From the NCBI GenBank assembly GCA_025359045.1, contig JANYHN010000021.1, positions 162,721-226,720 on the forward strand: a DNA stretch of 64,000 nt, written 5' to 3'. Position numbers and translations under genes: made by a program. Source of the DNA: Hyphomicrobiales bacterium. GTDB taxonomy: Bacteria > Pseudomonadota > Alphaproteobacteria > Rhizobiales > Aestuariivirgaceae. The notes under the pieces were generated by a model. It ran no database searches and was not told where the DNA came from. It saw only the letters and a program-made list of their open reading frames with translations. How positions within the stretch are numbered: position 1 is the first letter of the stretch; each line of letters begins with the position of its first letter. This document shows positions 18,210-25,799 of the stretch, one piece after another.

Positions 18210-19091
18210 TTATGGCAGCCAGAAAGTATTCCACGGAGCTGGCCCCTTAAGCGGCCCCAGTTCTTGAAAGACCACGTTTGGATCGTTACGCAGATTAAGC
18301 ATAGCGCGATTGGTCAGTATATTCGCGACTTGCCCATCAGAAATTGGTCTCTCGAAATCGTCGTCCTTGCCCATCACGGAGGCACTTGTATTCGAAACGA
18401 GTGATGCCGAACCAAGGGAATTTTCCTTGTCGATTTCGGGCTCAAATTTCTTCCATTTGAGATTGACGACCCTAAGATACTTCCACTGTAAACTCTCAAT
18501 ATATTCTCGACTGCCATCACTGTGCATAAAGACTGCGGCGATCTCAAAATGCAGCTTCTCGCGAAATTGGAGAAGGTAGTTATTAGCTTTCGTTTCCTTG
18601 TTCCGCTCCACAAGATGCAAGTTGACCTGTGGGGAATCGCGCGAAAATGCGCTGTAAGCGCCCTGCAACTTTGTCGTGTCATCTATTTTTTGGAAAGGTT
18701 CCCATGGCGGGCTTCGTCGGTCTTCGGTAAGATTGGCGTCGATGATTTTTTGTTTGAGCCGACCACCAAGCGTAAAGAACGTGGCACCGTCCGGCGGCTT
18801 AGCGCCGTAGTATGAACCTGCAAAATCGCCAAGTTCCATAATTTGAACCATGCGCAGACTGCATTTCTGGAAATCGGCATCGGAAAGGCCTTTGACTTTG
18901 GCCGACGCGGAACACGTGAAAAATGGGAGTACTGGATTGCGGAAATCAGTTGCCTTGCCGCTGGTGCGCAGAAAGCTGTTCAGCGCTTCGCCTTTGTTGA
19001 AATCCGTGTCAGGGTCTTGCACCGCGTTTGTTTCGCCTTTGAACACGAAGTCTTCGAGAACAATCCCGTTCCTCAGTTTAATTACGGCCAT
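18210..19091 (-). CDS. Unknown protein of the T6SS cargo island (293 aa)
   Basis: Not recognised. A 293-residue soluble protein without signal peptide. It starts MAVIKLRNGIVLEDFVF and carries a central RRSPPWEPFQKIDDT stretch. The segment HFEIAAVFMHSDGSREYIESLQW looks like a beta-rich core. It begins 6 bases after the stop of the frameshifted peptidoglycan-binding gene, so it is co-transcribed with the minus-strand island. Function unknown; a structural or cargo role in the T6SS is inferred from context alone. Confidence 0.6.
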   Translation of the reverse strand: MAVIKLRNGIVLEDFVFKGETNAVQDPDTDFNKGEALNSFLRTSGKATDFRNPVLPFFTCSASAKVKGLSDADFQKCSLRMVQIMELGDFAGSYYGAKPPDGATFFTLGGRLKQKIIDANLTEDRRSPPWEPFQKIDDTTKLQGAYSAFSRDSPQVNLHLVERNKETKANNYLLQFREKLHFEIAAVFMHSDGSREYIESLQWKYLRVVNLKWKKFEPEIDKENSLGSASLVSNTSASVMGKDDDFERPISDGQVANILTNRAMLNLRNDPNVVFQELGPLKGPAPWNTFWLP

Positions 19092-19097
19092 GTGAAT

Positions 19098-20403
19098 CTA
19101 ACTCCTTGAGTCTGTTCGTCTTGGAAGCGGGAGATTGCGATTGCGGGCGGCAACTGCTTCCCGCTGTGCATCCGTATGACGTTCAAGGATGTTGTTATCG
19201 ATGATCATTCCGTCGAGCTTACCCATCGTCATCCGGCCAACAAGGCCATCGACTTTCAGGCCGTTTTTGCGCTGAAAGGCCTCGACATTCGCCTTGGTTT
19301 CCTTGCCGAAAATTCCATCTGCGTGACCTTTCGTAAAGGTCTTGTCAAACGAAAATCCAAGTTCGAATAATAGATTCTGGATAGCGGCGACGCCTGGATT
19401 GTTGTCACCGAACTTGAGCGGAGGCGTGTTAGCCTCGGCTAGATTAAGCTCTCTGATATCCTTCAGGCGCAATGAAAGCAGCAATTTTGCCTCCGTTTTA
19501 TAAATTCTGTTTTCACGTGAAAAAGTTACTACGAAATCCAATGGGTCGTTCTTTTTTCTGCTCCAGAACTGGCGCGCGTCGATCATTCCATGCAGCATCA
19601 TGTGCGATCTGGTCTTGGTCGTTTGTTGTTGGGGTTTGCCTTGATAGCGCGACAGCCGCCATCGGGTCGCCTTCATCCGGTGGACCAATGCGCGGCTCTC
19701 CAGGAAACACCTGACTAATCTTGACATTTTTTGTCGCCGTCATCGTGGCTGTTGACCAGTTGTATTCTACGTCCCAATTCACTGCCCAACCGATGCGAGC
19801 GAAGATCGTGTGCGGCTCTGTAGTACCTATACGCGCTACGAAATACGCAATGAAAGCTTCGTTTCGCTGGACACGTGCCAGAAAGTTCGGAGCACTGGAA
19901 ACCCGATTTTCAAACGACAGGGGAATTGTGTTGTTGGGGTGATCGCCAAATTTCACGGCGACCTTGAAGCCGCCGACAGCAGGCGTCACCGTTCTTGCTT
20001 TTGCTCTGAAAATCTGTTCGTCGATGGTACGGCCGAGATTGGGCTGGACATCGAGTGCTGGATTCTTGGTGTAACCGGACCGGAGATTGATGACGGTCGA
20101 TCCTTCCGAGGCAAGGCGTCCCACGTATAGAAACTCGTAGCTATGCAAGAACGAAACTTGGACAATCCCAAATTCCAGAGAACCAATTCCGGTCTCTTTG
20201 TCTGTAGCTTTTACAAAAATAATAGCATTGACTGTTATAGCATCGCCTTGGGCGGCACTGTCCGGAACATTTCCGTCGCCAGCGCCCAGATTAGCATTTT
20301 TTGTCAGATGCAACAAAGCATGTTTCAATCCTACATGAGAGCTAGCTAATGCGCCATCACCGTTCCATGCGATTGTCGCACTATCCTTGTCGATGATCAG
20401 CAT
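19098..20403 (-). pseudogene. Frameshifted gene: unknown N-domain joined to peptidoglycan-binding domain
   Basis: Two overlapping minus-strand frames read as one protein if a single A is removed from the A6 tract at about 19554-19559. The first frame (from ATG 20403) gives ~283 residues of an unknown beta-rich domain (AVGGFKVAVKFGDHPNNT, FARIGWAVNWDVEYNW). The second continues with NDPLDFVVTFSRENRIYKTE and ends with a peptidoglycan-binding-1 domain (HADGIFGKETKANVEAFQ, DGLVGRMTMGKL). The joined product would be 434 residues. Tight junctions on both sides (2 and 6 bases) support one gene. The break may be a real mutation, slippage on the A-run, or a sequencing error. Without the shift, the first frame stops 12 codons later. 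Confidence 0.7.
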
Positions 20404-20405
20404 GA

Positions 20406-20765
20406 CTAACCTCTTCCCAGTCCCTTTTTGCCAAGTAAGCGGTCCGTTCGCACAGTCAATTCACTTCGCGCGGCCAGTAACGTGTCGAGCTTCTCAATTG
20501 TTTTTGCACCCACGATACCATCTGGCGCAAGTCCGCTGAGCCGTTGAAAGGCTATCGTGCTTTGAAGTGTTTCTTTACCAAATATCCCGTCTGGCAGGGC
20601 CTCATGCTTGCGCGTTGAGATGGGCAAGTCCGACCCGAGATCGATCAGCGCCATCTGCAGAATCTTGATAGCCTCTCCTGTCATCCCGAATTTGAGTGGA
20701 GCCCTGTTTTCACCAGCTTTCACAATGTCGGGATTGCTGGAAAATCTTGCGCAAATTAAGTCCAT
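20406..20765 (-). CDS. Small peptidoglycan-binding-domain protein (119 aa)
   Basis: A 119-residue protein that is almost entirely one peptidoglycan-binding-1 module: APLKFGMTGEAIKILQMAL, then PDGIFGKETLQSTIAFQ and PDGIVGAKTIEKLD. No signal peptide. It ends two bases before the ATG of the next, frameshifted gene, whose own module is similar in wording (PLKFG, DGIFGKET). The two look like duplicates. A free-standing wall-binding module without export signal fits a T6SS-delivered accessory that tethers cargo to the target wall; this is inference. Confidence 0.7.
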   Translation of the reverse strand: MDLICARFSSNPDIVKAGENRAPLKFGMTGEAIKILQMALIDLGSDLPISTRKHEALPDGIFGKETLQSTIAFQRLSGLAPDGIVGAKTIEKLDTLLAARSELTVRTDRLLGKKGLGRG

Positions 20766-20817
20766 TTATCTCATCCTTTCGCTGCAGCATAAGCACGGAT
20801 GTCGAGCTACATTGCCA

Positions 20818-21075
20818 CTAACTACTCATCCTATAACCAAACTCTCCATCATTCACTTCAACCTTCGCCTCTACAACACCTCCACAAAGTTCCAAATGTG
20901 AATTGCAAGTGATAATGTTTTCCAATTGAACCACATCACTCATTTGAATGAGGCATTAAATCTCTGAAATATCCTCACCGCTCCCAGAAGCAATTTCTCG
21001 GCCATCAACATCGAACTTCGCTTCCGCAAAAACCTCTTCCGAAATTGTAATTTCAAGACCCAAAATGGTTTCCGA
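20818..21075 (-). pseudogene. In-frame continuation with ClpV-tail-like peptides, split by stops
   Basis: After the TAG that ends the next gene upstream (21076), the same frame continues with 39 protein-like codons (ISEEVFAEAKFDVDGREIAS) to TAA at 20956. It then runs to a 41-codon ORF from ATG 20943 ending VEAKVEVNDGEFGYRMSS. Both pieces resemble the last residues of ClpV in this window (SSEEITEAKVDVTNGEFCY). A 45-base stretch near 20835-20880 is about 70 percent identical by eye to the clpV 3' end near 22195-22240. No Shine-Dalgarno site precedes the 41-codon ORF. Likely degenerate duplicates; the 310 bases here hold nothing else. Confidence 0.45.
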
Positions 21076-21513
21076 CTAGAATGTATCGGACAGATTTCCG
21101 AGCAAATCCCCGATGCGAATGGCCAATGTCGGGGGCATGCTGCGGCCAGCAATCTTATTGATGATGGGCCATTGTCCACTGAATTTTCGCCTTATATCCC
21201 TGTTCAGATTGACGATGGTAAATGGCGAATGGTTAGGGCCGAAACTCACACCACGCGCAACGCTCACCAAGCCATCCGGCAGGAACGGCCCGTTCGCGAG
21301 TTGGAACTGCGTTATAGCATCAATGGTTTTCTGATCGTTCTCTCCGGTAAAACCATTGTTCATGTCAAGAAAATCGAGCTGTGTCAGCATCCATTGCACA
21401 AGCTCGGTGTCGGCGTTTCGCCCCTGCGGTGGCGCACCTTTCCCGACTGCTACATCAATGTTATAAAACATTCGTCCTTTGGTGTTCGGGCCGCAATTTG
21501 CCATATGAACCAT
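21076..21513 (-). CDS. Protein with divergent peptidoglycan-binding module (145 aa)
   Basis: A 145-residue protein without signal peptide. Residues ~35-85 look like a divergent peptidoglycan-binding-1 fold (ADTELVQWMLTQLDF, ENDQKTIDAITQFQLANG, LPDGLVS). Its beginning (MVHMANCGPNTKGRMFYNID, VG, DTELV) parallels that of the next gene upstream (MAHGQLALGEMFFWNL, VG, DLELV), so the two are probably paralogues. An AGGAG site lies upstream of the ATG. The frame remains open and protein-like beyond the TAG, so the product may be truncated. Confidence 0.6.
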   Translation of the reverse strand: MVHMANCGPNTKGRMFYNIDVAVGKGAPPQGRNADTELVQWMLTQLDFLDMNNGFTGENDQKTIDAITQFQLANGPFLPDGLVSVARGVSFGPNHSPFTIVNLNRDIRRKFSGQWPIINKIAGRSMPPTLAIRIGDLLGNLSDTF

Positions 21514-21567
21514 CTTGCTCTCCTGTAGACTTATTATGTTTCATTTTATGTAAAACGAATTCGCGCT

Positions 21568-22053
21568 TTACCAATTTGGATTTGTTTCTGCACTCCACGA
21601 ACGGGAGACAAATGAATAGCGCACCGTCTCAGTTATTTGAGGCCCACTTCGGGAATCCATGTCAATACTAGGGTAAAGGCCTGGCAGCGCAAAGCGCATA
21701 ACTGTGTTCAGTGCCCATATCGTCCAAACCTGATTTTTGGAATAGCTTAGATTCTTAGCAATTCCAGATTTTGCAACACTCACACGTCGGTCACGCCTGA
21801 CGTTGAATTGTTTCTGATCAATGTCAATAACAGATTGCAGATCCTTGTCGTAACCTCCCTGCCATCGGAGATCGCGCACTGCCGCCTTTAGGTCTTCATC
21901 GAATGCCATAAATTCCTGCGGCCAGAGCTGGTAACAACAGTATCCGAAGCGTACAAGTTCCAAATCGTCGGGCTTGTTTGGGCTGTCAATTCCGACGTCT
22001 GAACTTAGGTTCCAGAAAAACATTTCTCCAAGTGCCAATTGACCGTGTGCCAT
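21568..22053 (-). CDS. Unknown protein of the T6SS cargo island (161 aa)
   Basis: A 161-residue soluble protein, not recognised. The N-terminal ~40 residues share a pattern with the neighbouring 145-residue protein: M-x-H, G-x-MF, N, VG, then D-x-ELV. The middle is charged (FDEDLKAAVRDLRWQGGYDKD), and the C-terminus ends ETVRYSFVSRSWSAE. AAGGAGAAGG lies upstream of the ATG, a strong Shine-Dalgarno site. It is the first gene of the minus-strand island and lies 120 bases downstream of clpV, which runs in the same direction. Confidence 0.6.
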   Translation of the reverse strand: MAHGQLALGEMFFWNLSSDVGIDSPNKPDDLELVRFGYCCYQLWPQEFMAFDEDLKAAVRDLRWQGGYDKDLQSVIDIDQKQFNVRRDRRVSVAKSGIAKNLSYSKNQVWTIWALNTVMRFALPGLYPSIDMDSRSGPQITETVRYSFVSRSWSAETNPNW

Positions 22054-22176
22054 TGGGCCTTCTCCTTTAGGACAATTGAAATTTGTGTTTTAATTTCAAA
22101 CTACAACAAAGTCCTTCTTTTGAATTGCCAAGTAAATGCTCACACGCTTCGATTTCACATGAATCGAGTGGCCCTA

Positions 22177-24810
22177 TCAGTTCACCGAGTAGCAAAACTC
22201 TCCATTCGTTACATCGACTTTCGCTTCAGTAATCTCCTCACTCGAAATTGCCTTGTTCAATATCTGGCGGCTCAGAGCAGGCAGGAGTGTGTTGGTGACG
22301 ATGTTATCCACCATACGGCCGCCGGAGTCTGGGTCGTTGCACATGGACACGATCTTCTCCACCACGGCATCATCATAGACAAATTTCGCCTTGTGATTAT
22401 CTGCGATGCGTTTTCCAATTCGGTTTAATTGTAAGCGCACAATGCCGGCCAGCATATCCCCTGAAAGGGGGTAGTAAGGAATTGTAACGATGCGGCCGAG
22501 CAGGGCAGGGGGAAAGACTTGCAATAGATCTGGCTTCATGTCTGTCGCCAGCTTTTCGGCATCTGGCCTTTCTGCACCTTGGGCGGCTGCGTTCATGATT
22601 ATATCCGTGCCGGCATTTGTGGTGAGGATGATCAACGTGTTTTTGAAATCAATACGACGGCCCGAGCCATCTTCCATCACACCCTTGTCAAAAACCTGAA
22701 AGAAAATCTCGTGGACATCTGGGTGGGCTTTTTCCACTTCATCAAGCAGCACCACACTATAAGGTTTCCGGCGCACAGCCTCCGTGAGACGACCACCCTC
22801 GCCATAGCCAACATAGCCTGGAGGTGCACCTTTCAGAGTTGAAACAGAATGGGCCTCTTGGAATTCAGACATGTTGATGGTGATCATATTCTGCTCGCCA
22901 CCGTAAAGCGCCTCAGCCAAGGCCAGAGCGGTTTCAGTTTTGCCGACACCTGATGGGCCAGCGAGCATGAACACACCAATCGGCTTGTTGGGGTTATCGA
23001 GTTTGGCGCGATTGGTCTCAATGCGCTTGGCAATCATAGCGAGACCATGAGACTGACCTATCACCCGCTTGTTTAGCGTCTCGGCCAGATTGAGAATGGT
23101 CTGCACTTCGTCCTTGACCATCTTACCAACAGGAATACCGGTCCATTCCGATACGACAGAAGCCACTGACTGCTCATCGACATAGGGATAGATCATGCGC
23201 TTTTCGGGATCGATCTCTTCAAGTTTAGCAATGATTGATGTCAGCTTAACGCGGGCCTCATCCGCATTCTCGGCCTTTTCTATAATGGCTTTGCGATGGG
23301 CCATGATTTCATTGACAATGATTTTCTCTGCGGCCCAGTATTTATCGAGCTCTGCCAGTTTGCTTTTTGCATCGCTGATTGCTGTCGTTACCTCTGCAAT
23401 GCGCTTATCATCAGCGGCACCAATGTCGCGTTCGCGTTCAAGGGCTCCGAGTTCCTTCTCACGTGCGGAAATCAACACGCGCGCATCTTCAACAGCCGCT
23501 GGTGTTGATGTCTGCGAAACAGCAACACGAGCTGCAGCTGTATCAAGCAAGCTCACGGACTTGTCAGGAAGTTGACGAGAAGGAATGTAACGGCTTGAGA
23601 GTTTAACAGCCGCAACGAGGGCTGCATCCGAGATATGAACTTTATGGTGTTTTTCCATGGGTGCCAAAAGACCCCGCATCATATCGCAGCAGCGATCAAC
23701 ATCAGGCTCGCCAATATTTATGGGCTGAAACCGCCTTGTAAGAGCTGGATCTTTTTCGATATGTTGGCGATACTCAGACCAAGTGGTCGCGGCAATGGTT
23801 TTCAAGGTGCCACGCGCCAGAGCTGGCTTGAGAAGATTTGCTGCATCGCCCGTTCCAGCGGCACCACCAGCACCAATCAGCGTGTGCGCTTCATCAATGA
23901 ATAAGATGATCGGAATGGGTGAGCTTTGAACCTGATCGATAACGGAGCGCAAACGCTGCTCGAACTCTCCTTTCATTGAAGCACCAGCCTGCATCAGTCC
24001 AATATCAAGCGCGTAAAGTTTGTTGCCACGCAATGGCGGCGGCACTTCGCCTGCTGCAATGCGCTGTGCAAAACCCTCGACAACTGCCGTCTTACCGACG
24101 CCAGCTTCACCTGTGAGGATGGGATTATTTTGGCGACGACGCATCAACACGTCGATGATCTGGCGGATCTCTTCGTCGCGTCCGACAATCGGATCCATTT
24201 CTCCGGAGGCGGCGCGTTGGGTAAGATCAATAGCAAAGCGGTCCAGCGCTGTTGTGCCTTTGGGGCCTGTCTGCGCGTCAACGCCAGCGCCGGGTGCCAC
24301 AAGGCCCGAGCCATCCATCGGGCGCATGTTTTCTTCGATCGATTGCTGCCATATTACACGGTGTTCGGCGGTAAGAAGCTCAGCATCGATCAATTTGAAT
24401 TGTTTCGAGATGCCGTGCATCGTTCGTGACAGTTTGGGCTCTTTCAGCACTGCAGAAAGGATATGTCCTGTGCGAATTTGGGTTTCGCCGAAAAGCAGCG
24501 TCGCGTAGTGCCAGCCGCGATCCAAGGCATCAATGATGTTTTCAGAAATGCCGGGCATTTCAGTCTTGTTTCCCGCAAATCCTGACACGACTGCGTTGAG
24601 ATCGGTAAGCAACTTGGCAAGATCGAGCTTAAAATGATCGACGGTCAGCGCGACGTCACTTCCCGGCATCTGCAACATCTTCAATAACCAATGTTCAAGT
24701 TCCAAGTTACGATTGCCTGCACCCTTGGCGTGACGCAAGGCTTGCATAAAAGTATCGTAGCCGACTTGATTAAGCTTTCCGGTTACCGTTTCAAGACTGA
24801 CATCTGCCAT
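22177..24810 (-). CDS. clpV: T6SS sheath-recycling ATPase ClpV (TssH)
   Basis: An 877-residue AAA+ ATPase of the ClpB/ClpV family that disassembles contracted TssBC sheaths. Residues 1-160 form the N-domain. AAA1 has Walker A GEAGVGKT (234-241) and the IILFIDEAHTLIGAG Walker B. A coiled middle region spans ~420-540, and AAA2 has Walker A GPSGVGKT and the VVLLDEVEKAHPDV Walker B. Full length with no visible damage. It is followed downstream by the cargo island; upstream, tssG ends 26 bases away. Order tssB-C-hcp-E-F-G-H is the usual operon. Confidence 0.95.
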   Translation of the reverse strand: MADVSLETVTGKLNQVGYDTFMQALRHAKGAGNRNLELEHWLLKMLQMPGSDVALTVDHFKLDLAKLLTDLNAVVSGFAGNKTEMPGISENIIDALDRGWHYATLLFGETQIRTGHILSAVLKEPKLSRTMHGISKQFKLIDAELLTAEHRVIWQQSIEENMRPMDGSGLVAPGAGVDAQTGPKGTTALDRFAIDLTQRAASGEMDPIVGRDEEIRQIIDVLMRRRQNNPILTGEAGVGKTAVVEGFAQRIAAGEVPPPLRGNKLYALDIGLMQAGASMKGEFEQRLRSVIDQVQSSPIPIILFIDEAHTLIGAGGAAGTGDAANLLKPALARGTLKTIAATTWSEYRQHIEKDPALTRRFQPINIGEPDVDRCCDMMRGLLAPMEKHHKVHISDAALVAAVKLSSRYIPSRQLPDKSVSLLDTAAARVAVSQTSTPAAVEDARVLISAREKELGALERERDIGAADDKRIAEVTTAISDAKSKLAELDKYWAAEKIIVNEIMAHRKAIIEKAENADEARVKLTSIIAKLEEIDPEKRMIYPYVDEQSVASVVSEWTGIPVGKMVKDEVQTILNLAETLNKRVIGQSHGLAMIAKRIETNRAKLDNPNKPIGVFMLAGPSGVGKTETALALAEALYGGEQNMITINMSEFQEAHSVSTLKGAPPGYVGYGEGGRLTEAVRRKPYSVVLLDEVEKAHPDVHEIFFQVFDKGVMEDGSGRRIDFKNTLIILTTNAGTDIIMNAAAQGAERPDAEKLATDMKPDLLQVFPPALLGRIVTIPYYPLSGDMLAGIVRLQLNRIGKRIADNHKAKFVYDDAVVEKIVSMCNDPDSGGRMVDNIVTNTLLPALSRQILNKAISSEEITEAKVDVTNGEFCYSVN

Positions 24811-24836
24811 GACCTTACCTCACAATTCCCCGTTGA

Positions 24837-25799
24837 TTAATGTTCTGCCGGATGGAACCTGCAATCCCAACGCTTTGCGGACAGGTTTGTTTCGGTATTC
24901 TTTCCAATCCAGCTTGTCCAACCCAGACGACCAAATCCACCGAGCTGAACCGGCTTGGCTTCGCTTTCGGGCAAGCCGAGCGTCACATCATAAATCAAAA
25001 CGCGCCCAATATAAAATTCCACAGCGTCGGCCAACAGTCGGAAGAATTTTCCATCAGGTAGGAAAGCTTCGAATTCCGTCAGGTTTTTCACAGCGATTCT
25101 GATCCTGAACTTGTCGTTTAAGCTGAAAGCAGATCTGCCAATCAAACTGTCTACGCCAAGCCCGCATTTACCCTTGGACAATGTCGATTGTTCGTGTTTT
25201 TCAAGGGGCAACCAAACGCCTGTGAACTGCTCAACGGCCACGGTTACTTTGAACATCCACGCGATCATGTTCTCCAGTCTCGAGGCGCTCTTGACCGTCG
25301 GAGAAAGCAAGCCGCTTAGGGCCAGCTTAGAAAAATCATTCATAGAATCGCGTGTCTGCGTTGCACGGGTTCCAATGCCGATCATCGAGCCGATGTAAAC
25401 TACAAACTGATTGTCGCGCGGGCGATCGGCCTGCACAATAGGCCTAGCATTCGCCCAGGCACGGTAAAAGAGTTGCAGGAAGCGATTGTTGAACAGATCG
25501 AGAAAGCGAGCAAAAGCTGGGTCTCGCATATTGTTCCAATGTGCGGTTTCATAGCTTGTGTGCAGTGGCAAAGCTCCTTGCGGGCCCAGAAGGCCAAGGA
25601 AGCGTGATTGCACGAAAGGTTTTCCGTCTTTTGTCTCGGTTACCGAGTTCACGTTTGAACGTGAAAATTCAACATGGGGTTCCTGTCCAAGAAACACGAT
25701 GTCTTCGGCCCTGGAGCCGCTTGCGCTAATACGTGGTTTTTGCGGTTTGGCGCGCTCAAGCGTACGCATGAGGTCAAGAAAATCGGGTGTATCGCTCAA
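24837..25799 (-). CDS. tssG: T6SS baseplate protein TssG
   Basis: A 320-residue TssG (ImpH/VasB), a baseplate wedge subunit that binds TssF and TssK. Family features visible are the FLGLLGPQGALPLHTSYE motif near 85-103, the DLFNNRFLQLFYRAWA segment near 122-137 and QFTGVWLPL near 218. Its ATG overlaps the stop of tssF (25796), and clpV follows. Confidence 0.92.
   Translation of the reverse strand: MSDTPDFLDLMRTLERAKPQKPRISASGSRAEDIVFLGQEPHVEFSRSNVNSVTETKDGKPFVQSRFLGLLGPQGALPLHTSYETAHWNNMRDPAFARFLDLFNNRFLQLFYRAWANARPIVQADRPRDNQFVVYIGSMIGIGTRATQTRDSMNDFSKLALSGLLSPTVKSASRLENMIAWMFKVTVAVEQFTGVWLPLEKHEQSTLSKGKCGLGVDSLIGRSAFSLNDKFRIRIAVKNLTEFEAFLPDGKFFRLLADAVEFYIGRVLIYDVTLGLPESEAKPVQLGGFGRLGWTSWIGKNTETNLSAKRWDCRFHPAEH

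Noticed and set aside
19560..19727. Start of the downstream frame of the split gene (MSRLVRCFLESR...) as a genuine N-terminus
   Set aside because: Overlaps protein-like sequence of the upstream frame and reads as random Arg/Ser-rich sequence; the frameshift explanation accounts for both.
20940..21179. 79-aa minus-strand open frame overlapping the end of the 145-aa gene
   Set aside because: Composition is not protein-like; the neighbouring frame with ClpV-like tails explains the region better.
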